Shown here in pieces: positions 7,229 to 16,024 of a DNA stretch of 16,024 nucleotides (the first letter of the stretch is position 1; each line of letters begins with the position of its first letter). Source of the stretch: Betaproteobacteria bacterium. GTDB taxonomy: Bacteria; Pseudomonadota; Gammaproteobacteria; Burkholderiales; Methylophilaceae. The translations under genes were made by a program, and so were the position numbers. The notes under the pieces are model-generated. The model saw only the letters and a list, made by a program, of their open reading frames with translations, was not told the origin of the DNA and ran no database searches. Location: NCBI GenBank assembly GCA_009926035.1, contig RFPQ01000004.1:1-16024 (forward strand). The letters are read 5' to 3'.

Positions 7229-7573
7229 TTATTTTTTATCACTCATTTCTTTTGTTTCTTTTTCTATTTCAATGATTGCATCATTCATTTTAGAGTCTTC
7301 TTTTTTTTCAACTACAGGAGGTGCTTTTGTTTTGCAAGAAATTTCCATTTTATTTAATACGTAAGGCACAGATTCTGATGTGCTAATCACATTGTAACCA
7401 TCCACACATAATTCTTTCGCTTTTGCATCACATGCATCGATAAGCACACATTTAATTTCAGTCACTAAAGACTTATTTTTTTCAGTTGTTTCTTGTTTTG
7501 TGGTGTATGTCATGGAACTGCATGCAGAGATAAATACTGCAGCAATAAAAATTGAAATATTCTTAACTTTCAT
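7229..7573 (-). CDS. Small putative lipoprotein (hypothetical)
   Basis: A 114-residue protein with a type II signal peptide: basic MKVKN, a hydrophobic core (6-15), and the lipobox ISAC with the lipidated cysteine at 18. The residues after it are Ser-Ser, which predicts outer-membrane sorting under the +2 rule. The mature domain has four further cysteines (42, 48, 56 and 80), an arrangement that could form two disulfides, and LCVDGYNVIST, which resembles the 'CpnGY.v.s' element of many small proteobacterial lipoproteins. After about residue 84 the tail is charged and disordered, with many K and E residues. AAAGG sits about 9 nt upstream of the ATG. It is monocistronic, convergent with priA and divergent from the tRNA gene. 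No function can be assigned. Confidence 0.75.
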   Translation of the reverse strand: MKVKNISIFIAAVFISACSSMTYTTKQETTEKNKSLVTEIKCVLIDACDAKAKELCVDGYNVISTSESVPYVLNKMEISCKTKAPPVVEKKEDSKMNDAIIEIEKETKEMSDKK

Positions 7574-7650
7574 TAAATAAGCCTTTCATAATAGGAGGGG
7601 TAATAAGAATTATTATTAACTTTAGCATAAAAAATATTTAATTTTTTAAA

Positions 7651-7724
7651 GCGGGTGTAATTCAATGGCAGAATGTGAGCTTCCCAAGCTCAACATGCGG
7701 GTTCGATTCCCGTCACCCGCTCCA
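7651..7724 (+). tRNA. tRNA-Gly (anticodon CCC)
   Basis: A complete 74-nt cloverleaf with encoded CCA. The acceptor stem is GCGGGTG (7651-7657) with CACCCGC (7714-7720), then discriminator U and CCA (7722-7724). The D arm is ATTC/GAAT. The anticodon stem is TGAGC/GCTCA around the loop TTCCCAA, giving anticodon CCC at 7683-7685, which reads GGG codons. The T arm has loop TTCGATT with a five-pair stem. The sequence closely resembles E. coli glyU. The upstream 60 bp are very AT-rich (TTATTA near 7610, TATTTA near 7635) and may hold the promoter. The gene ends 4 nt before the convergent TspO-like gene, so no terminator fits between them. Confidence 0.97.
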
Positions 7725-7728
7725 TTCT

Positions 7729-8199
7729 CTAAATTAATTTTGATGTAGCAAAAGTAGCAAAGAGTGCCCAAAGTGTTACGATCAGTATTAAGTTAGAGCC
7801 CAGCGCAGTGATGCTCCTGATTCTGCCAGTGATGAAAGCGGCAAGCGAAATCGTAAATAAATTCCCGAGCAACTGATTGATGTCATTTGTAAAACCCTGA
7901 CTATATAAAGGATAGAGGACACAGTTTAAAAATAAAATTGGGACCAATGAAAGCAATATACGGTCACGCGTTTTCTTTATAAGTAGCCAATGTGTATAGG
8001 CCATGAAGCCAATCAGTATCGTCCAAATAAGACCAATCATCCAAGATGGTGGCAATAATGGGTATTCAGGTTTAATCGGTTGACTGACAGATTGGTTGAT
8101 ATTGAATGTAAAAATAATGCCATTAATCATTGTAGTAATGGCAAGGCTAATGAGCAAAAGCTGAATAAGGCCGCGACGATTAGGTTTGATATTAAACAT
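7729..8199 (-). CDS. TspO/MBR-family-like integral membrane protein
   Basis: A 156-residue, very hydrophobic protein with five predicted membrane helices (about 12-32, 52-72, 80-99, 107-125 and 131-152), as in TspO/MBR (tryptophan-rich sensory protein, peripheral benzodiazepine receptor homologue). Family-like elements are YPLLPPSWMIGLIWTILIGF (compare 'PP.wvf..vWt.LY.lmg') and LFLNCVLYPLYSQGF (compare 'L.lN..Ws..FF'). Bacterial TspO proteins bind porphyrins and sterols and affect tetrapyrrole regulation and stress responses. Tryptophan content is low for the family, so this may be a divergent member. AAGGAAT lies about 9 nt before the ATG. The gene is divergent from thiD-thiE-hemL and converges on tRNA-Gly. 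The nearby tetrapyrrole gene hemL is suggestive, but no functional link is shown. Confidence 0.65.
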   Translation of the reverse strand: MFNIKPNRRGLIQLLLISLAITTMINGIIFTFNINQSVSQPIKPEYPLLPPSWMIGLIWTILIGFMAYTHWLLIKKTRDRILLSLVPILFLNCVLYPLYSQGFTNDINQLLGNLFTISLAAFITGRIRSITALGSNLILIVTLWALFATFATSKLI

Positions 8200-8297
8200 A
8201 GACCATTCCTTAAAAATAATTTTTTTTCACTAAACTTTTACGTCTTTAATTAATTCATAATACTACTGAGACTATACGTTTTAAAAGATATTAAATC

Positions 8298-9137
8298 ATG
8301 AAAAAAAATCCTCCTTGCGTCATGACATTTTCAGCGACCGATCCAACAGGTGGTGCTGGCCTTCAAGCTGACGTTTTAACCTTAGCTAGTTTAGGTTGCC
8401 ATCCTTTATCTGTGACAACAGCAATTACCGTGCAAGATACATCAGGTGTTGAGAGCATGATGGCTTTTGATGCGGATTGGGTTAATGATCAAGCGCGTAG
8501 TTTATTAGAAGACATGCAAGTCTCTGCATTTAAATGTGGTTTATTAGGCAATGTGGAAACCATCGCGATGATTGCAGAAATCGTGGCGGATTATCCTACT
8601 GTTCCACTTATCATTGATCCCGTATTAGCCTCGGGTCGGGGAGACACATTGGTAACGAATGAAATGATTAATGCAATGTCAGATTTGTTGCTATCTCAAG
8701 CAACACTTATTACACCCAATAGTATTGAAGCCAGACGTTTAGCATTTAGAGATCAGGATGATTTTGGTGAAGCGAGTTTAGATGAATGTGCAGAGCGACT
8801 TATTAATACGGGCTCCCAACTCGTATTAATTACAGGTACGCACGAAGTGACAACAGAAGTCATCAACACTTTATATAACGAAAACGGAAAAGTGAAGAGT
8901 TACAACTGGGAAAGATTGGTAGGAAGTTATCATGGCTCAGGTTGCACTCTAGCTTCAGCGATTGCGGGTTGTATGGCATTAGGTTCCTCATTAGAAGAAG
9001 CAATTCAAGAAGGTCAACGATTTACTTGGCAGTCACTCAAGCATGGATTTAAGCCTGGCATGGGGCAATTTATTCCAGATCGACTCTTCTGGGCTCATGA
9101 CGACGAATTGGAATATGCGCGATTCATTCATCATTAA
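8298..9137 (+). CDS. thiD: Hydroxymethylpyrimidine/phosphomethylpyrimidine kinase
   Basis: A ribokinase-fold kinase that phosphorylates HMP and then HMP-P to HMP-PP, the pyrimidine half of thiamine. The 279 residues match the family (about 265-280). Visible motifs: FSATDPTGGAGLQAD (11-25, compare the usual AGSDPSGGAGIQAD) forming the substrate site; TTAITVQDTSGV (40-51); IIDPVLASGRGD (105-116); TPN with N141; and the anion-hole and catalytic-base loop GSGCTLASA (213-221). First gene of thiD-thiE-hemL. It overlaps thiE by 23 nt. No TPP riboswitch is recognisable in the 98-bp leader: only an isolated CTGAGA occurs, without the other conserved elements. The Shine-Dalgarno is weak. Confidence 0.95.
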   Translation: MKKNPPCVMTFSATDPTGGAGLQADVLTLASLGCHPLSVTTAITVQDTSGVESMMAFDADWVNDQARSLLEDMQVSAFKCGLLGNVETIAMIAEIVADYPTVPLIIDPVLASGRGDTLVTNEMINAMSDLLLSQATLITPNSIEARRLAFRDQDDFGEASLDECAERLINTGSQLVLITGTHEVTTEVINTLYNENGKVKSYNWERLVGSYHGSGCTLASAIAGCMALGSSLEEAIQEGQRFTWQSLKHGFKPGMGQFIPDRLFWAHDDELEYARFIHH

Positions 9138-9741
9138 AGGTTTATACGCCATCACGCCTGATTTGGCGGATCTCAATATACTTATCCATAAAACGCAATT
9201 AGCCGTCGAAGGTGGGGCCTTTATGGTGCAATATCGCAGTAAAATTCAAGATCGTGACGTTAAAATGCAACAATGTGCTGCTATTTTACGTCTTTGTCGT
9301 GAATATCAGATACCTTGCATTGTAAACGACGATGTAGAGATGTGCCGTATTTTAGAAGCTGATGGTGTTCATTTAGGTGAAAAAGACGATAATATCGCAG
9401 AAGTTAGGCACATTTTAGGCGAAGATGCGATCATTGGAAGCTCATGTTATAACCAAATAGAGCGTGCAAGGCAAGCTCAAAAAGAAGGAGCAAGCTATGT
9501 CGCATTTGGTGCCATGTTCCCAACGTCCACAAAACCTAGCGCGCCAAAAGCCACTTTAGCGCTTTTAAGAGAAGCGAAGCGTGAGATCCAAATCCCTATC
9601 GTTGCAATTGGGGGCATCACCGTGAATAATGCTCAAGATGTGATTGAGACAGGGATCGATGCGATCGCTGTGATTAACAGTCTTTTTGAAGCTAAAACCA
9701 TTAAGGAAACCGCAGAAACATTCTTAAAAATGTTTCATTAA
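9115..9741 (+). CDS. thiE: Thiamine-phosphate synthase
   Basis: A TIM-barrel enzyme that joins HMP-PP and thiazole phosphate (THZ-P) to give thiamine phosphate. From the ATG at 9115 it has 208 residues, the normal length. Visible motifs: GLYAITPD (9-16); MVQYRSK (37-43), which binds HMP-PP; CIVNDD (68-73); DGVHLGEKD (83-91); IIGSSCYN (106-113); [13 protein letters not shown] (128-140), the phosphate and thiazole loop; PIVAIGGI (161-168); and [12 protein letters not shown] (180-191). I chose 9115 because the family usually begins a few residues before GLYAITPD. Readings from 9043 or 9097 would extend back into thiD with no family-like sequence. It overlaps thiD by 23 nt and ends 5 nt before hemL, so the three genes are probably translated in a coupled way. 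Confidence 0.94.
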   Translation: MRDSFIIKGLYAITPDLADLNILIHKTQLAVEGGAFMVQYRSKIQDRDVKMQQCAAILRLCREYQIPCIVNDDVEMCRILEADGVHLGEKDDNIAEVRHILGEDAIIGSSCYNQIERARQAQKEGASYVAFGAMFPTSTKPSAPKATLALLREAKREIQIPIVAIGGITVNNAQDVIETGIDAIAVINSLFEAKTIKETAETFLKMFH

Positions 9742-9746
9742 TTGAT

Positions 9747-11027
9747 ATGAGTCAGAATAAAACGCTATTTGAACGTTCACAAAAAGTCATTCCAGGTGGT
9801 GTCAATTCGCCTGTGCGCGCATTTAAGTCGGTTGGTGGCACACCGATTTTTTTCAAAAAAGGCTTAGGCAGTAAGCTCTGGGATGAAGATGGTCGCGAAT
9901 ATATCGACTATATCAATTCATGGGGTCCCATGATCTTAGGCCACGCGCACCCGGAAGTCTTGAAAGCGGTTCAGGGAGCCTCTTTTGATAGCCTGTCGTT
10001 TGGAGCTCCCACAAGACGTGAGCTCGAGATGGCGGAATTACTGGTGAAACTCATGCCGAGTATTGAACAGGTGCGACTTGTGAGTTCAGGGACCGAGGCC
10101 ACGATGAGTGCAATTCGTGTGGCACGCGGATTTACGAAACGAGATACGCTTGTTAAGTTCGAAGGCTGTTATCACGGTCACGCGGATGCGCTTCTTGTGA
10201 AAGCAGGATCAGGATTACTCACCTTTGGAGAGCCAAGTTCCGCTGGTGTTCCAGAGGATGTTGCCAAACATACGTTGACGCTTCCTTACAACGATATCGA
10301 TGCTTTAAAAAAACTTTTTAAAGAAAAAGGCGACTCGATTGCGACTGTCATTATTGAGCCAGTCGTTGGTAATATGAATTTGATTATCCCTCACATTGAA
10401 TTCTTAAAAACGCTTCGTGAGTTATGTACTGAACATGGCACGGTGCTTATTTTTGATGAAGTGATGACGGGTTTTAGAGTGCATCTCGGTGGTGCACAAG
10501 CGCTATTTGGTGTCACACCTGATCTCACGACCTTAGGTAAGGTGATTGGTGGGGGCTTACCTGTCGGTGCTTTTGGTGGACGACGCGATATCATGCAATG
10601 TTTGGCGCCTTTAGGTCCTGTTTATCAAGCAGGTACATTGTCTGGAAACCCTGTGGCAGTTGCAGCAGGACTTGCTACACTCAAACTCGTACAAGCACCC
10701 AATTTCTATGAAAGCTTAACAAAGAAAACTAAATTATTAGTCGACGGTTTAACAAAAGCCGCACACGATTTGAATGTGAAGTTTAGTGGGCAATCGGTAG
10801 GCGGGATGTTTGGCATTTACTTCAGTGAAAAAGCCCCTTCTAGCTTTGATGAAATCATGAAAAGTAATAAAGAACAGTTCAATCAGTTCTTCCATCACAT
10901 GTTAACTTCAGGCTTCTACTTTGGCCCATCGGCATTTGAGGCGGGCTTTGTGTCGAATGCCCATACAGACCAGGATATTCACCAAACGATTGAAGCTGCC
11001 AAAGAAGTCTTTCAAGTCCTTAAATAA
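9747..11027 (+). CDS. hemL: Glutamate-1-semialdehyde 2,1-aminomutase
   Basis: A PLP-dependent class III aminotransferase-fold enzyme that converts glutamate-1-semialdehyde to 5-aminolevulinate, the entry to haem and corrinoid synthesis by the C5 pathway. The 426 residues match the family (about 425-430). Visible motifs: [13 protein letters not shown] (14-26), [10 protein letters not shown] (113-122) for PLP phosphate, [10 protein letters not shown] (138-147), [10 protein letters not shown] (235-244), the Schiff-base lysine K265 in [10 protein letters not shown], and [13 protein letters not shown] near residue 290. All catalytic features are present. It starts 5 nt after thiE without a clear Shine-Dalgarno, which suggests translation by re-initiation. 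The thiE-hemL adjacency is common in beta- and gammaproteobacteria. Confidence 0.97.
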   Translation: MSQNKTLFERSQKVIPGGVNSPVRAFKSVGGTPIFFKKGLGSKLWDEDGREYIDYINSWGPMILGHAHPEVLKAVQGASFDSLSFGAPTRRELEMAELLVKLMPSIEQVRLVSSGTEATMSAIRVARGFTKRDTLVKFEGCYHGHADALLVKAGSGLLTFGEPSSAGVPEDVAKHTLTLPYNDIDALKKLFKEKGDSIATVIIEPVVGNMNLIIPHIEFLKTLRELCTEHGTVLIFDEVMTGFRVHLGGAQALFGVTPDLTTLGKVIGGGLPVGAFGGRRDIMQCLAPLGPVYQAGTLSGNPVAVAAGLATLKLVQAPNFYESLTKKTKLLVDGLTKAAHDLNVKFSGQSVGGMFGIYFSEKAPSSFDEIMKSNKEQFNQFFHHMLTSGFYFGPSAFEAGFVSNAHTDQDIHQTIEAAKEVFQVLK

Positions 11028-11036
11028 GCTCAATAA

Positions 11037-11066
11037 TTGTTGAATTACAAGGCGTTAGGCTTTATT
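11037..11066 (+). promoter_or_regulatory. Weak candidate promoter upstream of gltB
   Basis: TTGTTG at 11037-11042 and TTTATT at 11061-11066 are separated by 18 bp and precede the gltB start by about 55 bp. The same stretch carries an 8-bp inverted repeat, TCAATAAT (11030-11037) and ATTATTGA (11064-11071), with a 26-nt spacer, which could be an operator or chance in AT-rich DNA. The call rests on spacing and position only. Confidence 0.2.
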
Positions 11067-11098
11067 ATTGAAGGTTCCGTTTAATCTTTTTAATGTAG

Positions 11099-11136
11099 TT
11101 TATGACTCAATTCGAAATTTATGACTCAATTCGAAA
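11099..11136 (+). repeat. Perfect 19-bp tandem duplication across the gltB start codon
   Basis: Two exact copies of TTTATGACTCAATTCGAAA lie head to tail at 11099-11117 and 11118-11136. Each contains the start ATG and the first codons of gltB (MTQFE). Because 19 is not a multiple of three, the first ATG (11102) reads a separate 13-codon frame that ends at TGA 11141-11143, and only the second ATG (11121) enters the gltB frame. The first copy now lies where a leader or ribosome-binding site would be. A recent slippage-type duplication or an assembly artefact are both possible. Confidence 0.95.
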
Positions 11137-11143
11137 GACCTGA
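11102..11143 (+). other. Decoy 13-codon ORF overlapping the gltB start
   Basis: ATG at 11102 in the first duplicate copy opens the frame [13 protein letters not shown], which ends at TGA 11141-11143, 20 nt beyond the gltB ATG at 11121. It is a by-product of the 19-bp duplication. If this ATG is still used it would compete with gltB initiation, or feed it by backward re-initiation. It has no coding value of its own that I can see. Confidence 0.4.
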
Positions 11144-11972
11144 GCAACAAGGTCTCTATAACCCTAAAAATGAACATGATGCCTGTGGCGTCGGTTTCGT
11201 GGCTAATATTCGTGGCACAAAAAGTCACACCATTGTGGCACAAGGCCTACAAATATTAACCAACTTAACGCATCGTGGGGCTACAGGTTATGATCCAAAA
11301 CTAGGTGATGGTGCTGGTATCCTCATTCAAATGCCAGACGGCCTCATTCGAGATGAAGCCAAAAAACTATCGATTGATTTACCCGCTTTAGGCCAATACG
11401 CATGTGGACTTATTTTCTTTCCACAATCAAATGCGCATCGTGATCAATGTGAAAAGATCGTCACCGACATTATCAAAGAAGAAGGCCAAACTTTTTTAAC
11501 TTGGCGTGATGTACCGACCAACAATTCTAATATCGCAGATGCTGCGAAAGCGCTAGAACCTAAAATCAAACAAGTCATCATTGCTCAGGGCAGAGATACC
11601 AAAAATCAAAATCATTTCGAACGAAAACTTTTTGTCATTCGTAAACGTATTGAACATGGCGTTAAAAAATTAGGACTTGATGATCCTGCACAGTTTTATA
11701 TTCCGTCTCTTTCGAGTCGCACCATTGTGTATAAGGGTATGCTTCTTGCGAATGAAGTTGACACGTATTACCCAGATTTAAAAGATGAACGCGTCACGTC
11801 TGCATTAGCACTTGTTCATCAACGCTTCTCAACCAACACATTCCCAGCGTGGGACTTAGCACATCCATTTAGAATGATTGCGCACAACGGAGAAATTAAT
11901 ACCGTACAAGGCAATGTGAATTGGATGCGTGCACGACATGAAAGTATGCAATCCCAATTAGTGATGACCTAG
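11121..11972 (+). CDS. gltB: GltB N-terminal fragment (truncated glutaminase domain)
   Basis: This is the 283-residue reading before the frameshift. It holds most of the class II glutamine amidotransferase (Ntn) domain: [10 protein letters not shown] with the catalytic Cys22, exposed after removal of a short propeptide; [11 protein letters not shown]; then [18 protein letters not shown] (from 233), with HNGEIN (255-260) and GNVNWM for glutamine and oxyanion binding. The last three residues, V-M-T, are out of frame. The class II domain normally runs to about residue 420, so alone this fragment would be an incomplete and probably unstable glutaminase. The start is the ATG of the second duplicate copy. 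Neither candidate ATG has a Shine-Dalgarno. Confidence 0.75.
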   Translation: MTQFERPEQQGLYNPKNEHDACGVGFVANIRGTKSHTIVAQGLQILTNLTHRGATGYDPKLGDGAGILIQMPDGLIRDEAKKLSIDLPALGQYACGLIFFPQSNAHRDQCEKIVTDIIKEEGQTFLTWRDVPTNNSNIADAAKALEPKIKQVIIAQGRDTKNQNHFERKLFVIRKRIEHGVKKLGLDDPAQFYIPSLSSRTIVYKGMLLANEVDTYYPDLKDERVTSALALVHQRFSTNTFPAWDLAHPFRMIAHNGEINTVQGNVNWMRARHESMQSQLVMT

Positions 11973-12073
11973 AAAAATTATGGCCACTCATTGTCGAAGG
12001 CCAATCAGACTCGGCATGCTTTGATAATTGTCTAGAATTATTAGTCGCTGGTGGTTATAGTCTTCCGCACGCA

Positions 12074-15000
12074 ATGATGATGTTGATTCCTGAAGCATGG
12101 TCGGGCAACCCTATGATGGATGAAGACCGCCGTGCTTTCTATGAATATCACGCGGCACTCATGGAGCCATGGGATGGCCCAGCCGCTGTCGCATTTACTG
12201 ACGGCCGTATGATTGGGGCTACCTTAGATCGAAACGGATTACGTCCCGCACGTTACTTAATGACCGATGACGGTGTCGTCATGATGGCATCCGAGATGGG
12301 TGTGCTCCAATTCCCACAAGAAAAAATTATTAAGAAGTGGCGATTGCAACCAGGCAAGATGCTTCTGATCGATACAGAATCAGGTCGCATCATTGATGAC
12401 GAAGAAGTGAAAAAAGAATTAGCAACTCTTAAACCTTATCGTAATTGGATTGATAACTCACGTTATTTCTTAGGCGACTTCCCAAAAGTAAACAGTAAAG
12501 TAGATCTCAAAGAAAATCTTCTCGATACACAACAAAGCTTTGGATACACACAAGAGGATATTAAATTTATTTTATATCCTATGGTAATGAACGGTGAAGA
12601 GAATGCAGGCTCGATGGGTAACGATGCAGCGCTTCCTGTGCTCTCCAAAAAACCAAAACTTATTTATAACTACTTCAAACAATTGTTTGCACAAGTCACC
12701 AACCCACCGATCGATCCGATTCGTGAAGAGTTAGTGATGTCCCTCGTGACATTCATTGGACCCAAACCTAATTTATTAGCGATTGATGAAACAAAACCAA
12801 CAACACGTCTTGAAACAAGTCAGCCTGTTTTATCACTCGACGACTTAGAACAATTAAAAAATATTTCGACACTCACAAAAGATGCATACAAATCGTTAGT
12901 CCTCGATATCACATACGATGTGAAGGGTCTCAAAAAAGATGACGCCTATGGCATGAAAAAAGCGATCGATGTACTTCGCCAAGATGCATATAAAGCAGTA
13001 AAAGATGGTTACAACATTTTGATTTTGTCAGACCGCAATCAATCAAAAGATCGTATAGCAATCCCAGCATTATTAGCCACATCAGCGACACATCAACATT
13101 TAGTCCTTGAAGGTTTACGCACCAATACAGGCTTGGTCGTGGATACAGGTTCTGCACGTGAAGTGCATCACTTCGCACTTTTAGGTGGCTATGGGGCTGA
13201 AGCCATTTGTCCATGGTTAGCTTATGAGTCCATGAACGCGATGACCAATGATCATGCACTTGCTCACAAGAACTTTATTAAATCGATTAGTAAAGGTCTA
13301 TATAAAGTGATGTCTAAGATGGGCATCTCGACTTATCAGTCATACTGTGGTGCACAAATTTTTGAAGCAGTAGGGCTTAATTCACAACTTATTAATGCTT
13401 ACTTCAAAGGAACAGCCACGAATGTTGAAGGCATAGGTATTGAAGAAATTGCAGAAGAAACGATGCGTATTCATCAATTGGCATTTGGATCTGATCCTGT
13501 ATTAGCACATGCATTAGATGCAGGTGGTGAATATGCCTTTAGAATCCGTGGTGAGGAGCATATGTGGACACCGGATTCGATTGCAAAATTACAACACGCA
13601 ACACGCACCAACCAATACAACACATACAAAGAATATGCTGCTTTAATTAATGATCAAACAAAACGTCAAATGACCTTGCGTGGATTATTTAAATTAAAAA
13701 CGAATGATGAAGCCATCCCACTCGATGAAGTCGAGTCAGCCAAAGAAATTGTGAAACGTTTTGCAACAGGTGCGATGTCATTAGGATCAATTTCAACCGA
13801 AGCGCATACGACATTAGCGATCGCAATGAATCGTATTGGCGGTAAATCAAATACGGGTGAGGGTGGTGAGGACGCAAAACGTTTCTTAACACTAGATAAA
13901 GATAATACGGTGGCTAACGTCATCGGACTTAATTTAATTGAAAGTGATATTAAACTTAAAAAAGGTGACTCACTTCGTTCGCGTATTAAACAAGTGGCAT
14001 CGGGTCGCTTTGGTGTGACAGCAGAATATTTAAGTTCAGCCGATCAAATTCAAATCAAGATGGCACAAGGTGCAAAACCTGGCGAAGGGGGACAGCTCCC
14101 AGGCCATAAGGTGAGCCCTTATATTGCAAAACTTCGTTTCTCGGTGCCAGGTGTAGGACTTATTTCTCCACCACCACATCACGACATTTATTCGATCGAA
14201 GATTTGGCACAACTTATTCATGATTTAAAAAACGCAAATCCAAGTGCAAGTATTTCGGTCAAACTCGTGTCTGAAACGGGTGTGGGCACAGTGGCAGCAG
14301 GGGTTGCCAAAGCGAAATCTGATCACATTGTGATTGCAGGTCATGACGGTGGTACAGGTGCATCACCTATTTCATCAATTAAGCATGCGGGCACCCCTTG
14401 GGAAATTGGCTTGGCTGAAACTCAACAAACTCTAGTCTTAAATCGCTTACGTGGTCGAGTCATTGTTCAAGTCGATGGACAAATGAAAACAGGCCGTGAT
14501 GTTGTCATTGGTGCTTTATTAGGCGCAGATGAATTTGGTTTTGCAACGGCCCCCCTTGTGGTTGAAGGTTGCATCATGATGCGTAAATGTCATTTGAATA
14601 CATGCCCAGTTGGCGTTGCGACACAAGATCCAGAATTACGTAAACGTTTTACAGGCCAACCTGAACATGTCGTCAATTACTTCTTCTTTGTGGCTGAAGA
14701 AGTGCGTGAGTTAATGGCATCGCTTGGTATCCGTAAATTTGATGATCTCATTGGTCGTGCTGATTTACTCGATACACAAGCAGGTATTGAACACTGGAAA
14801 ATTCATGGACTGGATTTCAGTAAGATTTTCTATCAACCGAACGTTGAAAAAGAAGTCTCACGTCGACATACTGAAGAACAATCACATGGTCTTGAACACG
14901 CCCTTGATAACGAACTTATTAAGTTATCAAAATCTGCATTAGAGAAACGTGAAAAGGTATCTATTAATCTACCAATTACAAATACCAATCGCACTGTGGG

Positions 15001-15745
15001 TACGATGTTGTCACATGAAATTGCAAAACGCTTTGGTCATACAGGTTTACCGCAAGACACGATTCAAATTACTTTAACGGGTACAGCGGGACAAAGTTTT
15101 GCAGCATTCCTAGCACAAGGCATTTCCATGGAATTGATTGGTGAAGGTAATGACTATGTCGCTAAAGGTTTATGTGGCGGACGTGTCGTCATCAAACCCC
15201 CTAAAGCATTTAATGCGAAATCACATGAAAATATTATTGTAGGTAATACCGTGATGTATGGAGCGACAACGGGTGAAAGTTATTTCAGTGGTGTCGCAGG
15301 GGAAAGATTCTGCGTGAGAAATTCTGGTGCGTCCGCAGTCGTTGAAGGCGTGGGAAACCATGGTTGTGAATACATGACAGGTGGCACAGTAGTTGTATTA
15401 GGTAACACCGGACAAAATTTTGCAGCAGGTATGTCAGGCGGTGTGGCTTATGTGTATGACGAAGATGGTTTATTTAATAAACGTTGCAATCCATCTATGG
15501 TGTCATTAGAAAAAGTGGAAACTGAGCAAGCGCAACCCAAGGTGCCTCAACACTTAAACCAACCTGATGAAGTAATTTTAAAAACACTCATTGAAAAACA
15601 TTTGAAATATACGAATAGCCCACGCGCGAAATTTATTTTAGACAATTGGGATAAGACAAGGACACAATTTATTAAAGTCATGCCAAATGAATATAAACGT
15701 GCATTGAATGAATTGCATGCGTCACTTACAAAGGAAGCCGCATAA
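12074..15745 (+). CDS. gltB: GltB C-terminal fragment (rest of glutaminase, central, FMN and GXGXG domains)
   Basis: A 1223-residue reading from the first ATG after the frameshift; the correct frame is open and family-like back to 11963 ([20 protein letters not shown]). In full-length numbering it starts at residue 319. It carries the end of the glutaminase domain ([10 protein letters not shown]), the central domain, the FMN-binding synthase barrel with [25 protein letters not shown] and [17 protein letters not shown], and the 3Fe-4S cysteines C1151, C1157 and C1162 in [13 protein letters not shown]. The C-terminal GXGXG beta-helix domain has repeated G-rich turns around [13 protein letters not shown]. 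The 2-oxoglutarate amination half is intact, but it has no native start site, so synthesis of this piece alone is doubtful. Confidence 0.8.
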   Translation: MMMLIPEAWSGNPMMDEDRRAFYEYHAALMEPWDGPAAVAFTDGRMIGATLDRNGLRPARYLMTDDGVVMMASEMGVLQFPQEKIIKKWRLQPGKMLLIDTESGRIIDDEEVKKELATLKPYRNWIDNSRYFLGDFPKVNSKVDLKENLLDTQQSFGYTQEDIKFILYPMVMNGEENAGSMGNDAALPVLSKKPKLIYNYFKQLFAQVTNPPIDPIREELVMSLVTFIGPKPNLLAIDETKPTTRLETSQPVLSLDDLEQLKNISTLTKDAYKSLVLDITYDVKGLKKDDAYGMKKAIDVLRQDAYKAVKDGYNILILSDRNQSKDRIAIPALLATSATHQHLVLEGLRTNTGLVVDTGSAREVHHFALLGGYGAEAICPWLAYESMNAMTNDHALAHKNFIKSISKGLYKVMSKMGISTYQSYCGAQIFEAVGLNSQLINAYFKGTATNVEGIGIEEIAEETMRIHQLAFGSDPVLAHALDAGGEYAFRIRGEEHMWTPDSIAKLQHATRTNQYNTYKEYAALINDQTKRQMTLRGLFKLKTNDEAIPLDEVESAKEIVKRFATGAMSLGSISTEAHTTLAIAMNRIGGKSNTGEGGEDAKRFLTLDKDNTVANVIGLNLIESDIKLKKGDSLRSRIKQVASGRFGVTAEYLSSADQIQIKMAQGAKPGEGGQLPGHKVSPYIAKLRFSVPGVGLISPPPHHDIYSIEDLAQLIHDLKNANPSASISVKLVSETGVGTVAAGVAKAKSDHIVIAGHDGGTGASPISSIKHAGTPWEIGLAETQQTLVLNRLRGRVIVQVDGQMKTGRDVVIGALLGADEFGFATAPLVVEGCIMMRKCHLNTCPVGVATQDPELRKRFTGQPEHVVNYFFFVAEEVRELMASLGIRKFDDLIGRADLLDTQAGIEHWKIHGLDFSKIFYQPNVEKEVSRRHTEEQSHGLEHALDNELIKLSKSALEKREKVSINLPITNTNRTVGTMLSHEIAKRFGHTGLPQDTIQITLTGTAGQSFAAFLAQGISMELIGEGNDYVAKGLCGGRVVIKPPKAFNAKSHENIIVGNTVMYGATTGESYFSGVAGERFCVRNSGASAVVEGVGNHGCEYMTGGTVVVLGNTGQNFAAGMSGGVAYVYDEDGLFNKRCNPSMVSLEKVETEQAQPKVPQHLNQPDEVILKTLIEKHLKYTNSPRAKFILDNWDKTRTQFIKVMPNEYKRALNELHASLTKEAA

Positions 15746-16024
15746 TGGGTAAGGTCACAGGCTTCATGGAATTTGATCGCATCAGCGAACAAAATTTACC
15801 ACCACAAGAACGCTTAAAAAATTATAAAGAATTTGTACTTCATCTCACAGATGATGAAGCGAAAAAACAAGGTGCGCGTTGTATGGATTGCGGTATTCCA
15901 TTCTGCACATCAGGTTGCCCGATCAATAACATCATTCCTGATTGGAATGATTTGGTTTATAACCAAAATTGGGAAGAAGCAATTGAAGTATTGCATTCGA
16001 CAAATAACTTCCCAGAATTTACAG
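15745..16024 (+). CDS. gltD: Glutamate synthase (NADPH) small subunit, 5' part
   Basis: The first 93 codons of the small subunit, which takes electrons from NADPH through FAD and two 4Fe-4S clusters to GltB. It begins [12 protein letters not shown], typical of GltD. The N-terminal ferredoxin-like cysteine cluster is seen in [20 protein letters not shown] with C46, C49, C54 and C58, followed by [10 protein letters not shown]. The FAD and NADPH domains lie beyond the window. AAGGAAG precedes the ATG, which overlaps the gltB stop as TAATG, so translation is coupled to the intact C-terminal part of gltB. The frame shows no damage as far as the window runs. Confidence 0.95.
   Translation, partial: MGKVTGFMEFDRISEQNLPPQERLKNYKEFVLHLTDDEAKKQGARCMDCGIPFCTSGCPINNIIPDWNDLVYNQNWEEAIEVLHSTNNFPEFT

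Larger units (their letters stand above)
11121..15745 (+). pseudogene. gltB: Glutamate synthase (NADPH) large subunit gene, frameshifted
   Basis: The whole gene encodes the large subunit of GOGAT, which makes two glutamates from glutamine and 2-oxoglutarate with electrons passed through GltD. One base is missing at about 11961: the first frame reads Q-L-V-M-T-stop at TAG 11970-11972, while one frame over D-D-L-E-K-L-W-P continues from 11963. The family has L-(F/L)-G-D-D-L-E-K here, and restoring one G (TTAGGTGATGAC) gives Q-L-G-D-D-L-E-K. The repaired protein would have 1541 residues, normal for GltB. Nothing else in the 4.6 kb is damaged, so this is a very recent mutation or a sequence error. 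No canonical slippery heptamer suggests programmed frameshifting. The stop overlaps the gltD start (TAATG). Confidence 0.85.

Noticed and set aside
8255..8297. CTGAGA upstream of thiD as a TPP riboswitch
   Set aside because: Only the CTGAGA hexamer is present. The GGGGTGC-type helix and the ATGCG..GGGA-like second half are missing, and the leader is too short and AT-rich.
11950..11975. Programmed ribosomal frameshifting in gltB
   Set aside because: There is no slippery heptamer, no stimulating hairpin or internal Shine-Dalgarno, and GltB is not known to use frameshifting. A single lost G explains the break simply.
12930..14221. Several open minus-strand frames inside gltB
   Set aside because: They are antisense shadows of a highly conserved enzyme gene and show no ribosome sites or domain-like sequence.

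Overview
The window looks like ordinary chromosome from a low-GC betaproteobacterium, most probably of the Methylophilales (Methylotenera, OM43 or Methylopumilus type). This rests on the gene set and order (argS, SPOR protein and dsbA on one side of priA, then thiD-thiE-hemL, then gltB-gltD), the AT-rich codon use and the short intergenic gaps. No phage integrase, transposase, CRISPR array or insertion sequence is visible. The species assignment is an inference from memory of protein style.

Layout. (1) 72-1101, minus strand: three small, tightly packed genes. In transcription order they are a RodZ-like helix-turn-helix protein that stops right after one membrane segment, an 85-residue protein with a phage-like signature, and a membrane-anchored coiled-coil protein with an extremely lysine-rich tail. 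This cassette is the least explained part of the window. (2) 1177-4817, minus strand: an apparent operon argS, SPOR-domain protein, dsbA and a short-chain dehydrogenase, with very short gaps and one 29-nt overlap. The DsbA has an unusual active site. (3) 4894-7101, plus strand: priA, divergent from argS. (4) 7229-8199: a small lipoprotein (minus), tRNA-Gly(CCC) (plus) and a TspO/MBR-like membrane protein (minus) that converges on the tRNA with only 4 nt between them. (5) 8298-11027, plus strand: thiD-thiE-hemL, for thiamine and tetrapyrrole synthesis. (6) 11121 to the end, plus strand: gltB-gltD for glutamate synthase; gltD runs off the window.

The most notable anomalies are in gltB. A perfect 19-bp tandem duplication spans its start codon and creates a decoy 13-codon ORF. 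A one-base deletion near 11961 then breaks the reading frame inside the glutaminase domain, while the remaining roughly 1,260 codons are intact. This is either a very recent mutation or a sequence error, and it decides whether the strain can make functional glutamate synthase. No intergenic stretch exceeds 300 bases; the longest, 7102-7228, holds only a weak candidate bidirectional terminator.
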